A program made the translations under genes and the position numbers. From Paenibacillus_AA sp045062745 (GTDB taxonomy: Bacteria; Bacillota; Bacilli; Paenibacillales; NBRC-103111), in NCBI RefSeq assembly GCF_045062745.1, contig NZ_JBJGED010000004.1, forward strand, positions 248,001 through 312,000: DNA of 64,000 nucleotides. Reading direction: 5' to 3'. Positions 17,492 through 25,844 of this stretch are shown here, one piece after another (positions within the stretch are counted from its first letter, which is position 1; every line of letters starts with the position of its first letter). The notes beneath the pieces are model-generated. The model ran no database searches. It was not told the DNA's origin and saw only the letters and a program-made list of their open reading frames with translations.

Positions 17492-17731
17492 TTGAACGCC
17501 TACTTTACTAAGTTATTTAGTTAGTGAACCTTTACATTCTCTTTATTATGAGCGCTGGACGAGCTTCTGTCAAAGGAGGGCTATGGCAGGCCTGGACAGG
17601 AAATGGCATAATTTTTTTTCGGAAAATGTGTCATTCTTCCTATTCCACAGCTTATTCAGATACGATAAATAGTAGACAAGCTTACGAAAAAATCGAGAGC
17701 AGGAAAGAGATTGTGGGCGGAGTTGAGAGAG

Positions 17732-19483
17732 ATGAGGGCAATCATCGCGTGTATACTGGCTGGAATAAGTCTCTTGACGGGATTATGGGGAAATCCGGGG
17801 AAGGCGGAAGCGGAGCCCGAGACGGTGGTTCTGCGGGAAGCGACCAAAATTTATAGTCCTTACGCGGAAATGGAGGTATTGACCGACCCTGGCGGCCAGC
17901 TGAAGTTCGAGGACATTCGAAAGCCCGAGTGGGATGTCAAGTTCGTACGGAATCGCGATGAGGTCCCTAACTACGGGTATGCGGCGCCCGTCCATTGGCT
18001 GAGGTTCTCGGTCAGCAATGCATCGGAGGAACGCGGATGGCTCCTGCAGCTCGATTATCCGCCTCTCGATCGGGTGGAGCTGTATATTGTCAGCGAGAGC
18101 GGGGATATTAGCCACATGTGGTCCGGGGACAGTATTCCGTTCTCGAATCGGGACGTGAAGAACCGCAACATTTCGTTCGAGCTGATGCTGGACCCGGGGT
18201 ACGCGGCGACCTTGTATGTGCGCGTGGAGACGGAAGGCGCTATGGCGCTGCCGATCAAGCTGATCCATCCGGTAGAATTCGCGCAGCACGAACAATTGAA
18301 CTATTTGCTGCTTGGGGGCTATTACGGCATTCTGCTCATCATGGTGATCTACAACAGCATTATGGCTTTCTCGTTCCGCTCGCGCGTCTTCTTTACATAT
18401 GTGGTCATCAACTTGTCCAATTTGCTGCTCTACTCCTCGCTGAACGGGATCGCGTTCCAATACTTCTGGCCGGAAGCGGTCTGGTGGAACAATCGGGCGA
18501 TTGTGTTCTTCATGTGCGTGAGCCATCTGGCCGCTTTGCTGTTCACCAGCCAGTTCCTTGACGTGCAGTGCCGTCACCCCCGCCTGTACAAGGTGTTTCG
18601 AGGATTCATCCTCTTGGAAGCCGTTAATATAGCGGTGTTGTTCGTGAGCTACAAGGCGGGGCTGCTGCTCGTGACGTACTCGGTGCCGATCATTCAGGTC
18701 GTGCTCATCGCAGCCGGGGTGCTCGGTCTGAAGGCGAAGTTCCGGCCGGCGCGGTATTTCATGATCGGCTGGGGCGTGTTCCTGATCGGCGCCATTCTGA
18801 GCACGCTGTCCGACGCGGGTTACGTCCCGATGCTGTGGTGGACGACATACGCGTCGCAGATCGGATCGACCTTCGAGGCGGTCGTGCTGTCCTGGGGACT
18901 CGCCTACCAGATCCAAGTGATGCGTAAGGAAAAAGAGTTCGCGGTGGCCCAGATGAAGGAATCCCGCCGGCTGGCGGACAGCGACGATTTGACCGGCCTG
19001 TATAACCGGCGCTATGTCATTCGGGCGTTCGAGGAGGCCGCGAAGAAGCCGGAGAGCATGCCGATCACCCTGCTGATGCTGGATCTCGATCACTTCAAGC
19101 AGGTGAACGACACGCTCGGCCACGATGCCGGAGACCTGGTGCTGAAGAAATTCGCCTCCATCCTGGAGCACTGCTTCCGCCCTACCGATATTATCGGCCG
19201 ATTCGGAGGCGAGGAATTCATGGTGCTGCTGACGCATACGAACGCCGAGCAGGCCCGGAGCGCGGCGGAGTACGTGCTGAAATCCATCCGCGAGCATCGG
19301 TTCAAGGTGAAGGACCAGACGCTCGGCTGCACGGCGAGTCTCGGTCTCGCGCAGTGGAACGAGACGGAGCGGGAGCCGTTCGAGCACCTGCTGCGGCGGG
19401 CGGACCAGGCGCTGTACGAGGCCAAGCGCAGCGGGCGCAATCGAGTGTGCGTCAGCCGGGAGGCGTGGCCGCTCGAGGCCTGA
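17732..19483 (+). CDS. Membrane diguanylate cyclase with 7TMR-DISM sensor
   Basis: 583 aa. Signal peptide (IIACILAGISLLTG), a periplasmic-type DISMED2 beta domain (res ~35-165, with VHWLRFSVSN), seven transmembrane helices (res ~180-395), a short linker and a GGDEF domain (DDLTGLYNRRYV to the end). The active site is GGEEF, preceded by RPTD exactly five residues upstream, the RxxD inhibitory site, so a feedback-inhibited active cyclase is expected. DISMED2 domains are thought to bind carbohydrates or related ligands. Start: ATG 17732 with GGAG 9 nt upstream; an in-frame TTG at 17711 is the alternative. Relevant to the c-di-GMP-type EPS operon at the right edge. Confidence 0.9.
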   Translation: MRAIIACILAGISLLTGLWGNPGKAEAEPETVVLREATKIYSPYAEMEVLTDPGGQLKFEDIRKPEWDVKFVRNRDEVPNYGYAAPVHWLRFSVSNASEERGWLLQLDYPPLDRVELYIVSESGDISHMWSGDSIPFSNRDVKNRNISFELMLDPGYAATLYVRVETEGAMALPIKLIHPVEFAQHEQLNYLLLGGYYGILLIMVIYNSIMAFSFRSRVFFTYVVINLSNLLLYSSLNGIAFQYFWPEAVWWNNRAIVFFMCVSHLAALLFTSQFLDVQCRHPRLYKVFRGFILLEAVNIAVLFVSYKAGLLLVTYSVPIIQVVLIAAGVLGLKAKFRPARYFMIGWGVFLIGAILSTLSDAGYVPMLWWTTYASQIGSTFEAVVLSWGLAYQIQVMRKEKEFAVAQMKESRRLADSDDLTGLYNRRYVIRAFEEAAKKPESMPITLLMLDLDHFKQVNDTLGHDAGDLVLKKFASILEHCFRPTDIIGRFGGEEFMVLLTHTNAEQARSAAEYVLKSIREHRFKVKDQTLGCTASLGLAQWNETEREPFEHLLRRADQALYEAKRSGRNRVCVSREAWPLEA

Positions 19484-19500
19484 AGCGGGCATGATATCGA

Positions 19501-19548
19501 AAAGAACCTCTACTCCTGTTGTGTGCGAGGAGTAGAGGTTCTTTTTTT
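19501..19548. terminator. Terminator between convergent cyclase and hydrolase genes
   Basis: AAAGAACCTCTACTCCT pairs over 17 bp with AGGAGTAGAGGTTCTTT, followed by a T run at 19542-19548. It serves the + gene; the minus gene ends ten bases downstream and may use it too. Confidence 0.9.
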
Positions 19549-19557
19549 GCTCTCGCG

Positions 19558-20301
19558 TTAGTGGGTGGACACGGTCAGCTTCGCCAGACGCTCCCGGATC
19601 CCGCCGCGGACGAGACCGCCGTGATAGCAGAGGATCGCCTCGATGTCGAGCGAGGCGAGCTTGCCGATGGACTTCATCGCAGTGTCCATGTCCGGCGTGA
19701 CCGTCGGGTTCGGGCCTTGGAGCTGACCGCCCGGGGCGACCATCGCGTCGCCGGCGAGCAGCGTCTTGCTGCTCCGGATGTACAAGCTCATATGCCCTGG
19801 GGTATGGCCGGGCGTGTACACGATCTGGATGCCGCCGCAGTAAGGGAGCACCTCACCATCGACGACCGTGCGGTCCACCTTCGCCTTCAGCGCGGCCGAG
19901 AACCGGGCTTTCGCCTCTTCGCGCTGCGGCTCCGGCAGCGCTTCGAACATGGCGTCGAGCCGTTCCGGCTTCCATTTGATGAGCGGCTTCTCCCCCTCGA
20001 TGTAGGGACGCTCTATTTCATGCGCCAGCACCTCGATCGGGTGGTCGAGCAGCTCCAAAAGCCCCATCAAGCCTCCGATGTGATCGACGTCCTGGTGGGT
20101 CAGAATCACATGCGTCAGCTTCTGCAGCGGTACACCGGCGCTTTCCATGGCTTCGCGGATTCGGGGCGCGGTTCCGGGCAGTCCGGTATCGACCAGAATG
20201 GCATGCTTCTCGTCCCACAGCAGGGCAGGGTAGATCAGGTTGGCCGGATTGTTCACGTTCATCGGGATGTCCAGAGCTTCCAGTCCTTCAGCGATTCGCA
20301 T
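19558..20301 (-). CDS. Metallo-beta-lactamase-fold hydrolase
   Basis: 247 aa. The MBL metal motif is present as THQDVDHIGG (H-x-D-x-D-H layout), with a later VYTPGHTPGHMSLYI (His ligand) and LLAGDAMVAPGG (Asp ligand). The layout is that of small YflN/glyoxalase-II-like hydrolases with two metal ions; the substrate is not evident. Divergent from the CNB-fused ABC exporter, sharing a 160-bp promoter region. The RBS before its ATG is weak. Confidence 0.85.
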   Translation of the reverse strand: MRIAEGLEALDIPMNVNNPANLIYPALLWDEKHAILVDTGLPGTAPRIREAMESAGVPLQKLTHVILTHQDVDHIGGLMGLLELLDHPIEVLAHEIERPYIEGEKPLIKWKPERLDAMFEALPEPQREEAKARFSAALKAKVDRTVVDGEVLPYCGGIQIVYTPGHTPGHMSLYIRSSKTLLAGDAMVAPGGQLQGPNPTVTPDMDTAMKSIGKLASLDIEAILCYHGGLVRGGIRERLAKLTVSTH

Positions 20302-20403
20302 ACGTGTACCTGTTCTCGGGGCGGCCTCCGACCTGTCTCAAGAGCAGGCTGCACCTCCTTTGGAATATTCGATCGAACTTCTAAGCTCTTTCATTATAGC
20401 ACA

Positions 20404-20412
20404 TGGTATAAT
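20404..20412 (+). promoter_or_regulatory. Extended -10 promoter of the CNB-fused exporter
   Basis: TGGTATAAT is a perfect extended -10 about 50 nt before the ATG at 20463. No good -35 is visible, as is common for extended -10 promoters. Confidence 0.55.
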
Positions 20413-20462
20413 TTAGTAGGTTGAGTCGTAAATTAGCTTCACTTATGCCTATAGGAGGAAGT

Positions 20463-22604
20463 ATGCTCGCTTTCTTTCGCTTTCTTGCGGCGGCGTTCGG
20501 CCGGTACAAGGGACGCACCGCCGTGCTGTTCCTGGCTCTGTTGGTGGAGCTCGCCTATGAGACGTTCATGCCGCTCAGCTTCAAATTCATTATCGACCTG
20601 GCGGTCGTTCCACAGCGATACCACCTGCTGCTCCTCATCTTGACCCTTCTCGTTACCGCAGCGCTCACGTCCGCCGTGATCGGCATATTTCGCGATCGGA
20701 TGTTCGCCCGGCTGGGGACCGAGATTGTGACGAATCTATACGCCCGTATGTTCGAGAAGCTGCAGCGGCTCTCGGCGGACTATTACCACCGGGTGAACGG
20801 AGGCGATATCGTCTCCCGGTTCAATATCGATCTGATCGCCATCGACAGCTTTATTATGCTGATCCCGTATGCCGTGCTGTCTATTCTAGGCCTGGTGCTG
20901 AACGTGGCGGTGCTGTTCGCGCTACAGTGGCAGCTCGCGCTGCTCGCCGTCATCGGCCTGCCTTTGTGTCTCGTCGGGCCGAGGCTGTTCGGCAGCCGAG
21001 CCTTCGATGCCAGCTATCGGCTGAAGGAGGACCAGTCCAGCCTCGCGACGGCGGTGCAGGAGAATGTGGGGGCGCAGCCGGTCGTTCAGGCGTTCGGGCT
21101 GCAGAGCCACTTCATCGGGCGATTCGGCCAATTGCTGCACCAGTACCGCCTGACCTCGACCCGGTCCAACTTCTATAATTTCCTCATCGACCGGACGACG
21201 AACATGGGCACGATGCTGCTGAATCTGATGACGATCTGCACCGGCTCGCTGCTCGCTTACTTCGGCCGGCTGTCCATCGGCTCGCTGCTCGCGTTCAGCG
21301 CGATTCTGATCGCGCTCAGCTACTTGGTCGCGGCCATCACGTGGCTCGCGCCGCAGCTGCTGCAGGCGACGGCCGGCATGGCGCGCGTGGAGGAGCTGCT
21401 CCGGGAGGAGCCGAGCGTGGCCGATCGTCCGAACGCGCCGGCGCTCGACCCGCTCGAGCGCGAGATCGCGTTCCGGGACGTCACCTTCCGCTACGGGCCG
21501 GATCAAGTCAGCTTGAACCGCGTCACACTGACGATCCCGAAGGGCGCCTACGTCGCCGTGGTCGGAGCGAGCGGGTCGGGCAAGAGCACGATCATCAACC
21601 TGCTGCTGCGGTTTTACGACCCGCAGGAGGGGGCGGTGGAGATCGACGGCGTCGACATCCGCGACGTCGCCCGCCTCTCGCTGCGGGCGCAGATCGGGAT
21701 CGTGTTCCAGGAGAGCTTCTTGTTCCGCGGATCGATCCGCGAGAACATCCGTCTCGGGAAGGCCGGCGCGAGCGATGCGGAAGTCGAGGCCGCGGCCCGC
21801 GCCGCGGAGATCCACGACTTCATCCTGACGCTGCCGGGCGGGTACGAGACGGATGTGGGCGAGCGGGGCGGGCGGCTGTCCGGCGGGCAGCGCCAGCGCG
21901 TGGCGATCGCCCGGGCCATCCTCCGCGATCCGGCGATTCTCGTGCTCGACGAGGCTACGTCCGCGCTCGACCCAGGTACGGAGGCGGCGATCAACGCCAC
22001 TTTGAAGCGGATCACCGCGTCGCGCACGGTGATCTCGGTCACGCACCGGCTCGCTTCGGCGGTGTCGGCGGACCGCATCTACGTGCTGCGCGGGGGCGAG
22101 ATCGCCGAGGCCGGCACGCACGAGGAGCTGCTGGCGCAGCAGGGCGGGCTGTATCAGCAGTCCTGGAGCAAGCAAAGCGGCTTCCAGCTGAGTGAGGACG
22201 GCTACCATGCCGAGGTGCAGGCGAGCCGGCTGAAGCTGTTCCCGATCTTCTCGGAGCTCGACGATACGTTCCTGGAGGAGATCGCGCCGTATTTCGCCAC
22301 GGAGTCGCACAATCGGGAGCGGTACATCATGCACGAGGGCGATCCGGGAGACAAATTCTACGTGATCGTACGGGGGAAGGTCGAGGTGCTGAAGCGGGAC
22401 GAGGCGGGGGAGCACAACCGGGTCGCGGTGTTCGTCGACGGCGATTTCTTCGGGGAGATGGCGCTCCTGCGCAACATTCCCCGTACCGCGAGCATCCGTA
22501 CGCTGACACCGGTCGTGCTCATCGCCCTGCAGCGGGACTTCTTCCAGTCGCTGCTGCAGAAGGCGCCTCATCTCGTCGAGAAGCTGGAGGTTCGGTTGAA
22601 GTAA
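20463..22604 (+). CDS. ABC exporter with C-terminal cyclic-nucleotide-binding-like domain
   Basis: 713 aa. Six-helix exporter membrane domain (res ~1-310), ATPase domain (Walker A GASGSGKST, signature LSGGQRQR, Walker B ILVLDEAT with Glu) up to res ~580, then a Crp-like cyclic-nucleotide-binding fold (res ~595-705) with GDPGDKFYVIVRGKVEV and a phosphate-cassette-like FFGEMALLRNIPRTASI. The last block matches the FGE-AL-RTA pattern that holds the ligand phosphate in true cNMP-binding proteins. A homodimeric exporter gated by a nucleotide or other small ligand is plausible. Start at ATG 20463 with AGGAGG 4 nt upstream; an upstream in-frame TTG has none. The 3' end overlaps the antisense SET gene by 37 bp. 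Confidence 0.88.
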   Translation: MLAFFRFLAAAFGRYKGRTAVLFLALLVELAYETFMPLSFKFIIDLAVVPQRYHLLLLILTLLVTAALTSAVIGIFRDRMFARLGTEIVTNLYARMFEKLQRLSADYYHRVNGGDIVSRFNIDLIAIDSFIMLIPYAVLSILGLVLNVAVLFALQWQLALLAVIGLPLCLVGPRLFGSRAFDASYRLKEDQSSLATAVQENVGAQPVVQAFGLQSHFIGRFGQLLHQYRLTSTRSNFYNFLIDRTTNMGTMLLNLMTICTGSLLAYFGRLSIGSLLAFSAILIALSYLVAAITWLAPQLLQATAGMARVEELLREEPSVADRPNAPALDPLEREIAFRDVTFRYGPDQVSLNRVTLTIPKGAYVAVVGASGSGKSTIINLLLRFYDPQEGAVEIDGVDIRDVARLSLRAQIGIVFQESFLFRGSIRENIRLGKAGASDAEVEAAARAAEIHDFILTLPGGYETDVGERGGRLSGGQRQRVAIARAILRDPAILVLDEATSALDPGTEAAINATLKRITASRTVISVTHRLASAVSADRIYVLRGGEIAEAGTHEELLAQQGGLYQQSWSKQSGFQLSEDGYHAEVQASRLKLFPIFSELDDTFLEEIAPYFATESHNRERYIMHEGDPGDKFYVIVRGKVEVLKRDEAGEHNRVAVFVDGDFFGEMALLRNIPRTASIRTLTPVVLIALQRDFFQSLLQKAPHLVEKLEVRLK

Positions 22605-23176
22605 ATGTGGCGGATGGAATCCACCAGCACCTGGTGATCGGCGGCGAGGCGCACCTTCTCCCGGAATTCGGGCCGGATCAAGTGCGCGAGCGGCTGCGCG
22701 ACGTCGTTGTAGGTGCGGAACGCGTCCAGCGCCTGGGCGTCCCAATGGTCCGCGAGCCGGATCAGGTCGTCGGGCATCACCCGGCGGCGGTCGGTGCCCG
22801 GCTCAGGCAAGCAATCGAACGGCTCGTCAATGTTCAGCGTGCCGTAGTCGTCGGTTAATTGTTCGCCGGGGTGAATATCGCGGACGGCGATCTCGATCTC
22901 GTAGGCGGTGCCGATGCAGTTGGCGTGGAAGCTGTGGTTGACATATTTGCCGGTGTCCCAGCATAGGACGTACTTGCCGTGCTGGTTGCGGTACGAGTAT
23001 TTGCGCACGAGCTTCTGGCGATCATCGTCCAAGGCATCCACTTGGTCGGGCTCCAGAATTTGATCCAGGTCGTCCAATGCCCATGTGATGGTGCCCTTTG
23101 GTATGAATTGCGTGGCGAATACGCCGAACCCGATCGCTTCGTCAATGTAGCGAAGCTCCGTATGCGGGTGCATCAT
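22568..23176 (-). CDS. SET-domain protein (putative lysine methyltransferase)
   Basis: 202 aa. SET-domain landmarks in order: GFGVFATQFIPKGT near the N-terminus, GKYVNHSFHANC (the NHS motif that binds SAM) in the middle, and PGEQLTDDYGTLN (the E-L-x-x-DYG motif). The post-SET tail is about 70 residues with no Cys-rich zinc motif. Stand-alone SET proteins occur sporadically in bacteria; targets are mostly unknown. ATG 23176 is chosen because AGGGAG lies 8 nt before it; a GTG at 23185 has no room for an RBS. The 3' end overlaps the converging exporter gene by 37 bp, so no terminator separates them. Confidence 0.85.
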   Translation of the reverse strand: MMHPHTELRYIDEAIGFGVFATQFIPKGTITWALDDLDQILEPDQVDALDDDRQKLVRKYSYRNQHGKYVLCWDTGKYVNHSFHANCIGTAYEIEIAVRDIHPGEQLTDDYGTLNIDEPFDCLPEPGTDRRRVMPDDLIRLADHWDAQALDAFRTYNDVAQPLAHLIRPEFREKVRLAADHQVLVDSIRHIYFNRTSSFSTR

Positions 23177-23323
23177 GCGAAACACTCCCTGTTTCCGATT
23201 TGATTGCCTGGATCTTTGTGGTTCTGCCTGGATCGTGTTGTGATGAAATAGTAGTTCGACGGTTTCCGGAATATTCCTTTTTGGGCGAGCCTCGAGAAAT
23301 TTTGTCGGTTTGTTGAATAAAAT

Positions 23324-23354
23324 TTGAACATTTTGCGAACGGACGTGGTATAAT
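23324..23354 (+). promoter_or_regulatory. Promoter of the small membrane protein gene
   Basis: TTGAAC and TATAAT are separated by 19 bp, and the -10 is extended (TGGTATAAT). It lies about 45 nt before the ATG at 23401. The rest of the gap 23177-23400 is AT-rich with nothing else recognisable. Confidence 0.5.
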
Positions 23355-23400
23355 GAGAGAATCGGAAACAGACGAATAGGGATGAAGGGGGTTACGACCC

Positions 23401-23622
23401 ATGAACAACCGAGACCATACCGCGATTAAGGTGCTGCACCGTTTCTCCTGGATGGCTGCGATTGTCGGCTTGCTGCTGGTGCTGCTCAATGTAACCGATT
23501 TCAGTTCAGAGAACTTGGCGCTTATGGTGGGGATTGGCTTTTTGATCGCGGCCGGCAACATTTACTTGCTGAGCACCGTGTTCCATTTGATGCTCGTTCG
23601 AACGGACCGTACGCCTCAATAG
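23401..23622 (+). CDS. Small two-helix membrane protein, unknown function
   Basis: 73 aa. Two hydrophobic helices (AAIVGLLLVLLNV and ALMVGIGFLIAAGNIYLLSTVF) joined by a short acidic loop, with a polar N-terminus and basic C-terminus. I do not recognise the family. It is likely real: its own extended -10 promoter, a purine-rich RBS (GAAGGGGG) and an immediate strong terminator. Confidence 0.7.
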   Translation: MNNRDHTAIKVLHRFSWMAAIVGLLLVLLNVTDFSSENLALMVGIGFLIAAGNIYLLSTVFHLMLVRTDRTPQ

Positions 23623-23639
23623 AGGTTTTACACAAGTAA

Positions 23640-23681
23640 CCGCCCCGCATCCTGGAGTTCTTCCAGGTGCGGGGCGGTTTT
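23640..23681. terminator. Terminator between convergent genes
   Basis: CCGCCCCGCA pairs with TGCGGGGCGG, with inner CCTGGA/TCCAGG, then TTTT. It ends the small membrane protein gene and probably also the minus-strand Gfo/Idh gene. Confidence 0.88.
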
Positions 23682-23701
23682 GGTATGCGGCCAAGCGCGG
23701 G

Positions 23702-24799
23702 TTAGCCGCCGGCGACCTCGACCCATCGCTGCTCGCGCAGCGCCCGCATGGACGCTTCCGCCGTGGCGATCGACGAGCGGGCGGCCGACCCGTCGAACAG
23801 CGCCTGCATCGGCGCCGGGATCGGCCGGCCCAGGACGGCGTCGCGGAAGGCGGTCATTTCCTTGCGGATGAGCGCAGTGAGCCAGTCCGGCATCTCCGTC
23901 GCGTTCCGCCCGTAGGCGATGCCGCGATCGGCTTGCCGGTACCAGGCGGCCCGCGCTTCGTCCTGCTCCGGCGTGTCGTGGAGGAGATGGCCCTCCACGC
24001 GCCCGCCGCGCCTCAGCTCGACGGTCGAGCGCTTGAGGTCGATCAGGATGGCGCCTTCGGTGCCGTTGATCTTGACGAAGTGCTCGCCCAGGCGGAAGCC
24101 GGAGCCTAGCTGCATCGTGCCGAGCCCGCCGCGTTCGAACTCGAGCGTGAGCAGCAGCACGTCCTCCTCGTCGCCATATCCCTCGCCGTGGTGTGCGAGA
24201 TTCCCGCCGGCCATGCTGACGCTCCTCGCCGGCCCCATGACCGCTTGCATCAGATCGAGCTCGTGGATATGGTGGAACAAGTGGCCGCCGGACGTAGCAT
24301 TGTTCTTCTTCCAGCTGACCGAAGGCTGCTGGTCCTCCCAGCCGGTTCGCTCCGAGCTGCAGACGATCGGCCGGCCGATCGCTCCGTCTTCGATCCATTG
24401 CTTCGCCTGGCCGACGCCGTTCATGAAGTGCATGATGTGCCCAGCCATGAAGAGCACACCGGCTTCCCGGCAGGCGGCGAGCATCCGCTCGCAGTCGTCC
24501 AGCGACAGGGCGACCGGCTTCTCGCAGAAGACGTGCTTGCCATGCCGCGCCGCCAGCAGCACGGGGGCTTCATGCGCGTGGTTCGGGCTGGCAACGACGA
24601 CCGCGTCGACGTCGCTCCGCTCCATAAGCGCCTCCAGACGCTCTTCCAACGCACAGCCCAGCTCTTCGGCCAGGGCGGCGGCCCGGCTGCCGCCGTGCAC
24701 GGCGGTGACCGTCGTGTCCTCCAGGGCATGCAGGGCGCGAGCCAGCTGTCCGCCGAAGTATCCGCTACCGACCAAGCCTATCTGAAGAGGCTTTTTCAT
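23702..24799 (-). CDS. Gfo/Idh/MocA-family NAD(P)-dependent oxidoreductase
   Basis: 365 aa. N-terminal Rossmann fold (IGLVGSGYFGGQLARAL), the EKP catalytic-lysine motif in VFCEKPVALSLDD, then the alpha/beta C-domain with HIMHFMNGVGQAK and HHIHELDLMQAVMG. Members oxidise or reduce sugars, inositols and amino-sugar derivatives. It lies 12 nt after the aldolase gene with its own AAGGAG and is the last gene of an operon with it. Joint work on a sugar acid or deoxy-sugar pathway fed by the upstream importer is likely. Confidence 0.9.
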   Translation of the reverse strand: MKKPLQIGLVGSGYFGGQLARALHALEDTTVTAVHGGSRAAALAEELGCALEERLEALMERSDVDAVVVASPNHAHEAPVLLAARHGKHVFCEKPVALSLDDCERMLAACREAGVLFMAGHIMHFMNGVGQAKQWIEDGAIGRPIVCSSERTGWEDQQPSVSWKKNNATSGGHLFHHIHELDLMQAVMGPARSVSMAGGNLAHHGEGYGDEEDVLLLTLEFERGGLGTMQLGSGFRLGEHFVKINGTEGAILIDLKRSTVELRRGGRVEGHLLHDTPEQDEARAAWYRQADRGIAYGRNATEMPDWLTALIRKEMTAFRDAVLGRPIPAPMQALFDGSAARSSIATAEASMRALREQRWVEVAGG

Positions 24800-24811
24800 T
24801 GTATCGTCTCC

Positions 24812-25738
24812 TTAGGCTTGCGCGGCCGTGTCGGGGGCATACTCGGCGATATAACCCATCAGCTTGCGATAGAGAGCGTCCAATTGCGGCTTGTGGCTGT
24901 CGTTCACTTCCTCCAGCGGCGCACGGACCGAGCCGCAATGCACGCCGCGCCGCTTCAGCAGCTCCTTCATCGCCGAGTAGACGGGCAAGGCCAGCAGATC
25001 GGCGATAATGTCGTTGATCTGGAACTGCACCTTCTGCGCCTGGGCGAGGTCGCCGGCGACATAGCTGCGCTCGAGCTGGACGAACAGCTCGGGCATGGCG
25101 CCGTACGTGCCGCCGATCCCGGCGCTCGCCCCCATGACGCGGCCGGCCAAGTACTGCTCATCCGGCCCGTTGAACATGTGGAACCGCTCGCCGCCGATCG
25201 CCTTGAACTGCTGGAGCTCGTAAGGGCTCGGGGACGTGATCTTCACCCCGATCACCTGGTCGTTCTGCACCATCTGGCGCAGCAGCGATGGCGTGAGGGC
25301 GAACCCCGTCGTCGCCGGGATGTGATAGATGATGAACGGCAAGCTGGTGGCCGCCAGAATGGCGTTCCAATGCTTCGCCGCCCCTTGCTCGCTTACGCGA
25401 TAGTAGTAAGGAGGGACGGAGGAGATGGCGTCCGCACCCGCCAATTCCGCGTGGCGCGCCAGCTCGACGCTCTCCTTGGTCGTGATCGCGCCGATGTGGG
25501 CGATAACCGTCCCTTGGCCGGCGTTCTCCTCCAGGACGGCTTCCAGCACGCGTTTGCGCTCGTCGGCCGACTGCAGCATGCCTTCCCCGGTGCTTCCGCC
25601 GACGTAGAGGCCGTTCACGCCCCGGTCGAGCAGGAAGCGGGTGTATGCCTTCGCCCTTTGCGGGTCGACCTCTCCCTCGTCGTTGTAGCATGAATTGAAC
25701 GCGACGATTACCCCGTGAAACTTCTTCTCGTTTGTCAT
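24812..25738 (-). CDS. DHDPS/N-acetylneuraminate-lyase-family aldolase
   Basis: 308 aa. TIM-barrel class I aldolase: GGSTGEGMLQ phosphate/carboxylate loop, catalytic Tyr in IIYHIPATTG, Schiff-base Lys in VIGVKITSPS. GSTGEG and Y-x-IPA-TG are closer to the N-acetylneuraminate lyase branch than to true DapA, so cleavage of a 2-keto-3-deoxy sugar acid or sialic acid to pyruvate is the best guess. RBS AGGAGAG. The operator-like site 34 nt upstream overlaps its probable -10, putting the gene under the FadR-type regulator encoded next door. Confidence 0.88.
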   Translation of the reverse strand: MTNEKKFHGVIVAFNSCYNDEGEVDPQRAKAYTRFLLDRGVNGLYVGGSTGEGMLQSADERKRVLEAVLEENAGQGTVIAHIGAITTKESVELARHAELAGADAISSVPPYYYRVSEQGAAKHWNAILAATSLPFIIYHIPATTGFALTPSLLRQMVQNDQVIGVKITSPSPYELQQFKAIGGERFHMFNGPDEQYLAGRVMGASAGIGGTYGAMPELFVQLERSYVAGDLAQAQKVQFQINDIIADLLALPVYSAMKELLKRRGVHCGSVRAPLEEVNDSHKPQLDALYRKLMGYIAEYAPDTAAQA

Positions 25739-25767
25739 TGTTTGCTCTCCTCCTCATGTTTATCTCT

Positions 25768-25782
25768 ATTATGGTTGGACCA
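25768..25782 (-). promoter_or_regulatory. Operator TGGTTGGACCA overlapping the aldolase promoter
   Basis: TGGTTGGACCA (25772-25782) fits TGGTnnnACCA. On the minus strand it runs into CATAAT, a -10-like hexamer (25768-25773). The same arrangement occurs at 29873-29887 and, with CATATT, at 30047-30061. FadR-subfamily GntR repressors (PdhR, LldR, GlcC types) bind TGGTnnnACCA-like palindromes. Confidence 0.7.
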
Positions 25783-25844
25783 ACCAAATTCGAAGCAGTC
25801 AAGCTAGTTCAAACTAGTTCAACTCCATGCCTGGCGCCTCCAGC

